DNA of 10,372 nt from Sphingobacteriaceae bacterium (GTDB lineage: Bacteria; Bacteroidota; Bacteroidia; Sphingobacteriales; Sphingobacteriaceae): assembly GCA_021740025.1 (NCBI GenBank), contig JAIPAN010000018.1, positions 1 through 10,372 of the forward strand. The letters run 5' to 3'. Positions within the stretch are counted from its first letter, which is position 1; every line of letters starts with the position of its first letter. Below the pieces are notes generated by a model that worked only from the letters and a program-made list of their open reading frames with translations, searched no databases and was not told the DNA's origin. Made by a program: the position numbers and the translations under genes. Shown here in pieces: positions 1-6,552 of this stretch.

Positions 1-73
1 CCCCATGATGGAGCATCCGGCACAGTTTAACGCATATTTAAATTCATTTTTAACCCGAATTGCCTCCAACTAA
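1..73 (+). CDS. C-terminal end of a probable alpha/beta hydrolase (partial)
   Basis: An open frame enters from the left edge (codons from position 2) and ends with TAA at 71-73. The visible 23 residues end a protein and read PMMEHPAQFNAYLNSFLTRI followed by ASN. The pattern MMEHP-x-x-FN-x-x-L-x-x-FL is typical of the last helix of alpha/beta-hydrolase-fold enzymes, where the catalytic His usually lies just before it (H-x-P-M-M-E-x-P); that His would be outside the window. Substrate and specificity cannot be told. The family call rests on the tail alone; the gene being real is supported by the good match of this short peptide to a common C-terminal pattern. Confidence 0.55.
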   Translation, partial: PMMEHPAQFNAYLNSFLTRIASN

Positions 74-266
74 TGGCTGCAAATATCATTCGGTATACCA
101 CCAGGTTAGCGCTTACGTTAAGAATGAATCATTTTATTAGTTAATCTTAATGCCTGATACGTATATCTTACATTAGGTTTTAAACAATCGGAGGAACTTT
201 AGATATGGTACTTCCATTTATTATACAATATTAGAGAATGACAGAGGTCAATAAAACAGCATAGGT
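74..266. other. Gene-poor leader region before nadK
   Basis: This 193-base AT-rich gap contains no convincing gene. Two very short ORFs lie in it: 205-234 (9 codons, MVLPFIIQY) preceded by GGAGG at 190-194, and 238-264 (8 codons, MTEVNKTA), whose stop lies two bases before the nadK ATG. Neither resembles anything known to me. A weak promoter-like TAGGTTTT (174-181, five of six fixed positions of TAnnTTTG) is present without a clear -33 partner. No terminator hairpin for the upstream gene was found. Confidence 0.4.
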
Positions 267-1148
267 ATGAAAGTTGCAATTTACGGACGTCGTTTTAATA
301 CACAAGTAGTTCCCTTTCTACAACATTTATTCGATTCTTTGCTTAAAAAAGGAATTGATGTAGTGGTGTATGATAAGTTTCATGAATTTATTCAAGATCA
401 GGTTTCTTTGCCAAAAGCTCCCGATACTTTTTCGGCAGGAGACGATTTAAGCGGCAAGGTAGATATCATGTTTAGCTTGGGTGGAGATGGTACTTTGTTG
501 GATACCGTTACCCTCATCAGAGATTCTAACATTCCTGTTTTGGGAATTAACTTCGGTCGTTTGGGTTTTTTGGCAAGTATCAATAAAGATGCGATTGATG
601 AAGCCATAGAAAGCTTGCTGCAAAAACAATATACCCTAGATAAGCGATCACTATTGAGCATAGAATCGGCATTTAATCCATTTGGTGCCGATAATTTTGC
701 CCTCAACGATATTACGTTTCATAAACGAGATACGTCGGCCATGATTATCATTCATGCCTATTTAAACAACGAATTTTTAAACTCATACTGGGCCGATGGG
801 CTTATTGTAGCTACGCCAACTGGTTCTACAGCGTATTCCTTAAGTTGCGGTGGCCCCATTGTTATGCCTAGTTCTGGCAATATCGTGGTAACTCCCATTG
901 CCCCACATAACCTAAATGTGCGTCCTATTGTTTTACCAGATAGCAACGAATTATCTTTTGAAATCGAAGGGAGGAGTTCAAAATACCGCTTGTCTTGCGA
1001 TTCAAGAACCGTAGTAGTAGATACTTCGGTAAAAACAGTAGTAAAGAAAGCCCCTTTTGAAATAAATTTGATTCGTTTACATCAAGAAAATTACCTCGAA
1101 ACCTTGAGAAATAAATTGCTTTGGGGTATTGATTCACGAAATTATTAA
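267..1148 (+). CDS. nadK: NAD kinase
   Basis: Cytosolic ATP-dependent NAD kinase that phosphorylates NAD+ at the 2' hydroxyl to make NADP+, the cell's only de novo source of NADP. The 293-residue length is normal for bacterial enzymes. Diagnostic motifs are all visible: the GGDGT nucleotide motif at residues 72-76 with the catalytic-type Asp74, NFGRLGFLA at 95-103, LND at 146-148 (the place of the usual NE motif), and the NAD-binding block DGLIVATPTGSTAY at 177-190 followed by S-x-GGPI. APHNLNVRPIVL at 212-223 matches the usual P-H-x-L-x-x-RPIV segment. The ATG at 267 gives the expected N-terminal MKVAIYGR beta strand. The stop overlaps the next start (TAATG), indicating translational coupling with porG. 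ND in place of NE is a conservative change. Confidence 0.95.
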   Translation: MKVAIYGRRFNTQVVPFLQHLFDSLLKKGIDVVVYDKFHEFIQDQVSLPKAPDTFSAGDDLSGKVDIMFSLGGDGTLLDTVTLIRDSNIPVLGINFGRLGFLASINKDAIDEAIESLLQKQYTLDKRSLLSIESAFNPFGADNFALNDITFHKRDTSAMIIIHAYLNNEFLNSYWADGLIVATPTGSTAYSLSCGGPIVMPSSGNIVVTPIAPHNLNVRPIVLPDSNELSFEIEGRSSKYRLSCDSRTVVVDTSVKTVVKKAPFEINLIRLHQENYLETLRNKLLWGIDSRNY

Positions 1149-1939
1149 TGAGCAAACGATTTGCACTTCTTTTTTTAGTACAGCTGTGTGCACTCCAACT
1201 ACGTGCCCAAACTTGGGAAGTGGGAGGCTTTGTGGGTGCTTCGGGTTATATGGGCGATTTAAACCCAAACGGCATTAGCCAGTTTAACAATATGGCTTTT
1301 GGAGGGCAAGTGAAACGCAATTTTGATCCGTATTGGTCGGCAAAGCTCAATTTTGTACAGGGGTCTATTTGGGCTAGTGATACAAAATCAAGTTCTATAA
1401 ATCAACAAAATCGTAAACTGAGATTTTATTCGCCACTTTCAGAACTTTCTGTACAAGTAGAATTTAATTTTTTGTACTATTTGGCCGGAATTAGTCAAAC
1501 TCGTATTACTCCTTTTTTGTTTACGGGAGTTGGGGCATTTCAATTTAACCCCAAAGTTGATCTAAGTAGTGGCGGGGTACTACATACCTTTGCATTAAAC
1601 AATTATTTAACCGAGGGGCAAACAAAACCCTATAAAACATTGGCCATGAGTATACCCTATGGCCTTGGAGTTAAATATAATATGAAGAGTTCTTGGAACC
1701 TAAATGCCGAAATTGGTTATAGAACTGCTTATACCGATTATTTAGACGATGTAAGTATGAATTATCCCACAGATTTATCTAGCCGAACCGGGTTAAGCCA
1801 GTTACTTTCAGATCCGTCGGGTATAGCACCCAACGGTGGCCAACGTGGCGATTACAGGAAAAGGGATACCTACATGTTTGCAGGCTTAAGCTTAACTTAT
1901 ACCTTTGTAAGCCGAAAATGTCCGCTAGTAGGCAATTAA
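1148..1939 (+). CDS. porG: PorG-like outer-membrane beta-barrel protein (DUF6089)
   Basis: Predicted 263-residue outer-membrane protein. Residues 1-21 form a signal peptide (basic MSKR, hydrophobic core, cleavage likely after LRAQ). The mature part starts WEVGGFVGASGYMGDLNP and shows alternating aromatic/hydrophobic strands throughout, as expected of an 8-10-strand barrel. The C-terminal block (about 230-263), with GDYRKRDTYMFAGLSLTYTF and then a lone Cys in RKCP, is characteristic of the Bacteroidota DUF6089 family. In Porphyromonas gingivalis the family member PorG lies beside uppS and the bamA-type gene, and it is part of the type IX secretion machinery, associated with the PorK/PorN ring; that is family knowledge, and the orthology here is inferred from sequence style plus synteny. 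The start codon overlaps the nadK stop by one base. A plain DUF6089 porin-like role remains possible if the genome lacks type IX genes. Confidence 0.75.
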   Translation: MSKRFALLFLVQLCALQLRAQTWEVGGFVGASGYMGDLNPNGISQFNNMAFGGQVKRNFDPYWSAKLNFVQGSIWASDTKSSSINQQNRKLRFYSPLSELSVQVEFNFLYYLAGISQTRITPFLFTGVGAFQFNPKVDLSSGGVLHTFALNNYLTEGQTKPYKTLAMSIPYGLGVKYNMKSSWNLNAEIGYRTAYTDYLDDVSMNYPTDLSSRTGLSQLLSDPSGIAPNGGQRGDYRKRDTYMFAGLSLTYTFVSRKCPLVGN

Positions 1940-1947
1940 TTTAACAT

Positions 1948-2679
1948 ATGGCCATTCCAACAGAAATAGATTTGCAGCATTTACCACAACACGTAGCCAT
2001 TATAATGGATGGCAATGGTCGTTGGGCAAAAGAGCAAGGTAAATTACGTGTTTTTGGGCATCAGAATGGAGTAAAAGCAGTTAAAGATACCGTTGAGGGT
2101 GCTGTAGAGCTAGGGTTAAAATATCTAACACTATATGCTTTTTCTACCGAAAATTGGAACAGACCCCAACAAGAGGTACGTGCATTGATGGAGCTATTGG
2201 TAAAAACCATTACTAAAGAAACACCTACATTAATGAAAAATGAAATTCGACTACACGCTATTGGCGATCTAACATCATTACCCAACTCATGCTATCAAGA
2301 ATTGATGGAAGCGATGGAAAAAACGAGTGCGAATACGAAATGTACACTTACACTAGCCTTAAGTTACAGCTCACGTTGGGAACTTACAGAAGCCTTAAAA
2401 ACCGTAGCTAAAAAAGTACAAGCTGGCGAATTAGCACCCGAAGATATAACTGAACACTTGCTGAGTAATCATTTAACTACGATTGGCTTGCCTGATCCGG
2501 AATTGATGATTCGTACCAGTGGCGAACTGCGTTTAAGCAATTTTATGATGTGGCAATTGGCTTATACCGAGCTTTACTTTACCCCTAAATTATGGCCCGA
2601 TTTTCGTCGTTCCGATTTGCACGAAGCTATTATTGATTTTCAAAAACGAGAACGTAGATTTGGGAAAATTAGTGAATAG
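1948..2679 (+). CDS. uppS: Isoprenyl transferase (undecaprenyl diphosphate synthase)
   Basis: Cis-prenyltransferase that condenses isopentenyl diphosphate units onto farnesyl diphosphate to form the C55 lipid carrier for peptidoglycan and surface glycans; it acts at the cytoplasmic face of the membrane. Length of 243 residues is typical. Motifs seen: HVAIIMDGNGRWA with the catalytic Asp21, YAFSTENWNRP (63-73), ALSYSSRWEL (137-146, where many homologues have NYGGR), the diphosphate-binding RTSGELRLSNFMMWQ (189-203) and YTELYF...WPDF (206-219), which carries the Mg-related Glu208. It follows porG after eight bases and is clearly in the same transcription unit. The YSSR variant is, to my knowledge, common in Bacteroidota and is not a sign of lost function. 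Confidence 0.95.
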   Translation: MAIPTEIDLQHLPQHVAIIMDGNGRWAKEQGKLRVFGHQNGVKAVKDTVEGAVELGLKYLTLYAFSTENWNRPQQEVRALMELLVKTITKETPTLMKNEIRLHAIGDLTSLPNSCYQELMEAMEKTSANTKCTLTLALSYSSRWELTEALKTVAKKVQAGELAPEDITEHLLSNHLTTIGLPDPELMIRTSGELRLSNFMMWQLAYTELYFTPKLWPDFRRSDLHEAIIDFQKRERRFGKISE

Positions 2680-2694
2680 TGTAAAAAAATCAAT

Positions 2695-2740
2695 ATTTAA
2701 CAATTTTTAACAAAGGTTTAAGCTAATTTAGCACCTTAAA
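2695..2740 (+). promoter_or_regulatory. Possible Bacteroidota-type promoter before bamA
   Basis: The 69-base gap after uppS contains TAATTTAG at 2724-2731, matching five of the six fixed positions of the Bacteroidota -7 element TAnnTTTG, with an AT-rich TTTTTAAC stretch about 20 bases upstream in place of the TTG element. A start about five bases downstream would give a leader of roughly a dozen bases before the bamA ATG. This would let bamA-skp-skp be made separately from nadK-porG-uppS. No hairpin separates uppS from this point. Confidence 0.35.
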
Positions 2741-2748
2741 TCCAACAG

Positions 2749-5286
2749 ATGAATCGCATACTTTTAACACTTTTATTATTGTTTAATGGCTTATGGGCTT
2801 TTGGTCAGTTTGGGCGCACCAAGCAACCGGCTATAAGTCGTACTGCATCAAGCGGTGTTAGCTATCTAGAACCAAAAGAATACATTGTAGGTGGAACTAC
2901 CGTGAAAGGTGCACAATATCTCGATGCAGGTGTGCTGGTAACCATTTCTAAATTAACAGTTGGCGAAAAAGTGTTGGTACCTGGCGATGCTACAGCAAAT
3001 GCAGTAAAAAACTTATGGGATCAAGGTCTTTTGGATGATGTAAAACTGAATATATCGGATATACGTGGAGATAGCATATTTTTTGAACTCGAAATTGTAG
3101 AACGTCCACGTGTAAGTAAGTTTGAGTTAATAGGACTAAAAAAATCTGAAATTGAGGCTATCCAAGAAAAAATAAAAGACAAGAATGGAAAAATTATAAA
3201 TGATAATTTATACAATACTGTAAGTTCTATCATCAAAAAGCATTTTACCGAAAAGGGGTATTTGTATACCGAAGTAGCTTATAAACAGCAAAAAGATACG
3301 GTAGAAGCCAACTCAGTAGTTTTAAGAGTACGTGTTGATAAGCACAATAAAGTAAAAGTACATCATATTTCAATAGCCGGTAATACGGTTTTTACTGATT
3401 CTCAGATTCGAAAATTACTGAAGAAAACAAGGCAGCAGGCTTTCTATAAATTATTGGGTACTGGTAAATTTACAACCGAAAAATTTGAATCAGACAAAGA
3501 GAAACTAATCTCCAAATTGCAAGAGAGAGGATACCGCGATGCCAGATTGGTTCAAGATTCCATTGCCAAGTTTGATGCGATGTCTATCGAAATTTTCTTA
3601 ACTATATACGAGGGCCCCAAGTACTATTTTGGTAATTTGAGTTGGTCTGGCAATGCTAAATATTCGGCCGATATATTGCAAAAAGTGCTTTCTATTAAAA
3701 AAGGTGAAATTTTTAGCGATGAAAAACTCAATAAAAAGCTAACAGGAAGTGCCAATGGAGATGATGTATCAGCCCTATATTTAAATGATGGTTACTTAAC
3801 CTTTAATGTAGATCCGGTACAAACCAAAGTCCATCAAGATACCATAGATATTGAGTTTAGAGTTTACGAGGGGCCGCAGTACACCATTAGTAAGGTAAGT
3901 TTAAAAGGAAACGACATTACCAACGATAGAGTGGTTTTGAGAGAAATACGTACCAAGCCGGGACAAAAATTCTCCAAAGAAGCGGTTATAAGAACTACTC
4001 GTGAAATTGCACAATTGGGTAATTTTGATGAGCAAAAAACAGATGTAAAACCAATTCCTAATCCTGCAGATGGTACTGTAGACATAGAATATACCGTATC
4101 GGAAAAACCCTCTGATCAAATTGAGTTATCGGGTGGTTTTGGCGGTGGCCGTATCATAGGTACATTGGGCTTAACCTTTAATAATTTTTCTGCCCGTAAT
4201 ATTTTTAATGGAAAAGCCTGGAAACCACTCCCTAAAGGCGATGGGCAGAAGTTAAGTATACGTGGCCAGACCAACGGCAAATTTTACCAATCGTATAGTT
4301 TCTCCTTCTCGGAGCCTTGGTTGGGGGGTAAAAAACCGGTAAATTTTGGTATTAGTGCCTTTACTTCTTTGCAATCAAACGGGCTTTCGGGAGCAGACCC
4401 GAACTTGCAAAAAATTAGAATGAATGGAATTACCTTTAGTTTGGGTCAACGCTTAAAATGGCCAGACGATTATTTCCAATTGGTAAGTTCTATTAATTTG
4501 CAACAGTATATTTTAAGAAATTATGCCGATCGTTTCATCTTCTCAAACGGCAAATCGTACAATTTTAACCTTACCCAGCAGCTCTCAAGAAATTCGGTAG
4601 ATGCGCCAATTTACCCAACTTCGGGATCGCATTTACGTTTTACTCTTCAACTAACACCTCCCTATTCTTTGTTTAATAAAATTAATTATGTTACAGCTAC
4701 CGACCAAGATCGATATCGCTATGTAGAATACCACAAATGGAAATTTGATGCACAATGGTATCAACGCATCTATGGGAAATTAATTTTCAAAGCCCAAGCA
4801 CAGTTTGGTTTCTTGGGTTCTTACAACAAAGCCGTTGGTCAATCTCCGTTTGAGCGCTATAAATTAGGTGGCGATGGTATGCAAGGATTCGACTTTCTGC
4901 AAGGCTCAGAAATTATTGGCATGAGAGGGTATCAGAATAATTCTGTTATTCCAGTAGGGTCTAATCCGAAAACTGCACAAGGCTCTGGTAGTCCTATTTA
5001 CAATAAGTACGTGTTAGAGCTTAGGCATCCCATTACCCTAAGCCAGCAAGCCACCGTATTTGTATTGGCTTTTGCCGAAGGGGGTAATACCTGGAATAAT
5101 TTTAAACAATTTTCGCCGTTTAACGTACGCCGATCTGCTGGTTTTGGCGCCCGCATTTTCTTGCCGATATTTGGATTACTTGGGTTAGATTACGGCTATG
5201 GTTTTGATTCTATCCCAGGTATACCAGGAGCCAATGGTGGACAATTTCACTTTAGTATTGCCCAACAAATGGGCGGAGGTTTTTAA
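2749..5286 (+). CDS. bamA: BamA/Omp85 outer-membrane protein assembly factor
   Basis: Core of the BAM complex, which folds and inserts beta-barrel proteins into the outer membrane. The 845-residue protein begins with a signal peptide (cleavage likely near WAFGQ, about residue 20). Five POTRA-like repeats can be traced roughly at 44-119, 120-198, 201-289, 290-375 and 377-454, several with the usual G-Y/L-x-D/Y and hydrophobic-V-x-E-G-P strand endings (IYEGPKYYFG, VYEGPQYTIS). From about 455 to the end is the 16-strand barrel. The loop 6 lid motif, usually (V/I)RGF/Y, appears as MRGY at 725-728, keeping the key Arg726. The chain ends in an aromatic strand with terminal Phe (GGGF), as in other outer-membrane barrels. 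It is longer than the 810-residue E. coli protein, as usual in Bacteroidota. Two skp genes follow directly, which fits its role. TamA-type relatives are unlikely given five POTRAs and this synteny. Confidence 0.93.
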   Translation: MNRILLTLLLLFNGLWAFGQFGRTKQPAISRTASSGVSYLEPKEYIVGGTTVKGAQYLDAGVLVTISKLTVGEKVLVPGDATANAVKNLWDQGLLDDVKLNISDIRGDSIFFELEIVERPRVSKFELIGLKKSEIEAIQEKIKDKNGKIINDNLYNTVSSIIKKHFTEKGYLYTEVAYKQQKDTVEANSVVLRVRVDKHNKVKVHHISIAGNTVFTDSQIRKLLKKTRQQAFYKLLGTGKFTTEKFESDKEKLISKLQERGYRDARLVQDSIAKFDAMSIEIFLTIYEGPKYYFGNLSWSGNAKYSADILQKVLSIKKGEIFSDEKLNKKLTGSANGDDVSALYLNDGYLTFNVDPVQTKVHQDTIDIEFRVYEGPQYTISKVSLKGNDITNDRVVLREIRTKPGQKFSKEAVIRTTREIAQLGNFDEQKTDVKPIPNPADGTVDIEYTVSEKPSDQIELSGGFGGGRIIGTLGLTFNNFSARNIFNGKAWKPLPKGDGQKLSIRGQTNGKFYQSYSFSFSEPWLGGKKPVNFGISAFTSLQSNGLSGADPNLQKIRMNGITFSLGQRLKWPDDYFQLVSSINLQQYILRNYADRFIFSNGKSYNFNLTQQLSRNSVDAPIYPTSGSHLRFTLQLTPPYSLFNKINYVTATDQDRYRYVEYHKWKFDAQWYQRIYGKLIFKAQAQFGFLGSYNKAVGQSPFERYKLGGDGMQGFDFLQGSEIIGMRGYQNNSVIPVGSNPKTAQGSGSPIYNKYVLELRHPITLSQQATVFVLAFAEGGNTWNNFKQFSPFNVRRSAGFGARIFLPIFGLLGLDYGYGFDSIPGIPGANGGQFHFSIAQQMGGGF

Positions 5287-5297
5287 TTAATTAAGGC

Positions 5298-5828
5298 ATG
5301 AAAAAATTAACGCTTACTTTCCTTTTTGTTTGTGCTGCTGTTTTAAGCAGTGTGGCCCAACGCTTTGTGTATGTAGATAGCGAATACATCTTAAAACATA
5401 TTCCCGAGTACAATTCGGCACAAAAGCAGCTAGATGCACTCTCAGACCAATGGCAAAAAGATGTAGATGCAAAATTTGCCGATATAGAAAAGCTGTATAA
5501 AGCCTATCAGGCCGATCAAGTATTGCTTACCGACGATATGCGCAAGCGTCGCGAAGCAGAAATTGTAGAGAAAGAAAAACAAGCAAAAGAGTTTCAACGT
5601 CAAAAATTTGGCTTTGAAGGCGAATTGTTTCAGCAAAGAAGCCGCTTAATTAAACCCATACAAGAACGGGTAGCGAAAGCCGTGCAAGCCTTGGCAGAAG
5701 ATCAACAATTGGATGTTGTATTTGATAAAGGCAGCGATATAAGCATGCTTTATGCCAATGCCCGCTTAGATAGAAGCAATGAGGTAATTACTCGTTTAGG
5801 ATATAAACCCGGAACATTTGCGAAATAA
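5298..5828 (+). CDS. skp: OmpH/Skp family periplasmic chaperone (first copy)
   Basis: Periplasmic holdase that keeps unfolded outer-membrane proteins soluble on their way to BAM. The 176-residue product has a signal peptide (MKKLTLTF..., cleavage near SSVAQ, residues 20-21). The mature start RFVYVDSEYILKHIPEYNSAQKQL is the typical OmpH opening (YVD-S-E-x-I-L-x-x-x-P-E-Y). Residues about 40-115 are highly charged and form the helical coiled-coil tentacles; the C-terminal part LDVVFDKGSDISMLYA closes the trimeric beta core. It starts 11 bases after bamA and is surely cotranscribed with it. The last residues (LDRSNEVITRLGYKP) follow the common Bacteroidota form, D-x-T-x-x-V-I-x-x-L-G. Exact client range cannot be read from sequence. 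Confidence 0.9.
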   Translation: MKKLTLTFLFVCAAVLSSVAQRFVYVDSEYILKHIPEYNSAQKQLDALSDQWQKDVDAKFADIEKLYKAYQADQVLLTDDMRKRREAEIVEKEKQAKEFQRQKFGFEGELFQQRSRLIKPIQERVAKAVQALAEDQQLDVVFDKGSDISMLYANARLDRSNEVITRLGYKPGTFAK

Positions 5829-5860
5829 TAAAAACTTTAGTAACATCGTAAACCAATAAC

Positions 5861-6487
5861 ATGAACAATAATAACATGAAAAAATCAATTAAAATAGCTG
5901 CCTTGTCTTTCGTATTAGGCTTTTTAGTGTTGAGTGCACAAGCCCAACAAAAGTTTGGTCATATCAATTCTAGCGATTTATTGCAATCTATGCCAGAAAT
6001 GAAGCTAGCCGATGCAGCTTTTCAAACCTATGCGAAAGCAAAACAAAGTGCTTTAGAGCAAATGGATGCTGAGCGTCAGAAAAAAATTGTGAGCTACCAA
6101 GAAAAATACAAAACCCTTAGCGAAGCCAACAAAGAAACCTTGGGTAAAGAGTTAGAAACCTTGGGTAAAGAGATTCAGGATATGGAAAAACGTATCACGG
6201 ATACCGAGCAAAAATCTCAAGAAGAATTAAACGCGAAACGCTCTGAAATGTACCAACCGGTATTTGAAAAAGCAGAAAAAGCTGTAAAAGCAGTAGCTAA
6301 AGAAAAAGGCTATGCCTATGTATTTGATGTATCTCAACCAGGCGTAGTTTACTTCGATGGTGGCGACGATATTTTAGAAGTAGTAAAAGCTAAATTAGCT
6401 GCTGTCGCAGCCGCAGCTGCTCCAGCACCTGTTGCCCCTGCAGCCGCTCCTGCAAAAGCACCGGCTACTCCAGCAAAGAAAAAATAA
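5861..6487 (+). CDS. skp: OmpH/Skp family periplasmic chaperone (second copy, with Ala/Pro/Lys tail)
   Basis: Second, tandem Skp paralogue of 208 residues. Two ATGs compete: 5861 gives an odd MNNNN leader, whereas 5876 starts MKKSIKIAALSFVLG, a clean signal peptide cleaved near SAQAQ, with A-rich sequence in front; I consider 5876 more likely. The mature protein opens QKFGHINSSDLLQSMPEM, the standard OmpH beginning, followed by a coiled coil of about 100 charged residues and the core-closing segment YAYVFDVSQPGVVYFDGGDDI (numbering about 150-170). The coiled coil contains a 19-base direct repeat that duplicates one heptad (ETLGKEL/ETLGKEI). After the core comes a low-complexity tail of about 30 residues rich in Ala, Pro and Lys, not present in the first copy. 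The gene is 32 bases downstream of copy one and is the last of the operon before a terminator. Confidence 0.9.
   Translation: MNNNNMKKSIKIAALSFVLGFLVLSAQAQQKFGHINSSDLLQSMPEMKLADAAFQTYAKAKQSALEQMDAERQKKIVSYQEKYKTLSEANKETLGKELETLGKEIQDMEKRITDTEQKSQEELNAKRSEMYQPVFEKAEKAVKAVAKEKGYAYVFDVSQPGVVYFDGGDDILEVVKAKLAAVAAAAAPAPVAPAAAPAKAPATPAKKK
6133..6172 (+). repeat. Tandem 19-base direct repeat (period 21) inside second skp
   Basis: The sequence agaaaccttgggtaaagag occurs at 6133-6151 and again at 6154-6172 with no mismatch. The period of 21 bases equals seven codons, so the protein gains one extra coiled-coil heptad without a frame change. Confidence 0.9.
6390..6487 (+). repeat. Low-complexity Ala/Pro/Lys coding tail of second skp
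   Basis: GCA/GCT/GCC- and CCA/CCT-rich codons give a chain beginning KLAAVAAAAAPAPVAP and ending in APATPAKKK. The stretch is more GC-rich than its surroundings, is likely disordered, and lies beyond the folded OmpH domain. Confidence 0.85.
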
Positions 6488-6507
6488 GGATCTCAAAAAA
6501 TTAAATG

Positions 6508-6549
6508 AATGCGAAGTCAATAAATTCAAGTTGACTTCGCATTTTTGTT
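6508..6549 (+). terminator. Rho-independent terminator after the bamA-skp-skp operon
   Basis: A perfect 13-base-pair stem, AATGCGAAGTCAA (6508-6520) against TTGACTTCGCATT (6531-6543), encloses a 10-base loop and runs into a T-rich tract (6542-6549, TTTTTGTT). It begins 20 bases after the second skp stop. The hairpin is close to symmetrical but the T tract lies only on the + side, with a weaker A-rich run (6493-6498) on the other side. Its 3' edge is three bases from the murI start. Confidence 0.88.
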
Positions 6550-6552
6550 TAT

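Noticed and set aside
398..706. 102-codon minus-strand open frame opposite nadK
   Set aside because: It is the complement of a fully conserved NAD kinase segment, with no motif or start signal of its own.
725..725. LND in NAD kinase in place of the usual NE motif
   Set aside because: Asp for Glu is conservative, all other catalytic motifs are intact, and it is likely normal for this phylum.
4921..4932. MRGY in BamA in place of VRGF/Y
   Set aside because: The essential Arg-Gly pair is kept; the flanking change is a mild variation and not evidence of a different function.
5280..5297. TTAATTAATTAA palindrome between bamA and the first skp
   Set aside because: It is a short AT repeat at the stop codon with no GC stem, so it is neither a terminator nor a convincing operator.
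6493..6543. Possible bidirectional terminator
   Set aside because: The stem is symmetrical, but there is no convergent minus-strand gene, and the A-run on the other side is nine bases away from the stem.
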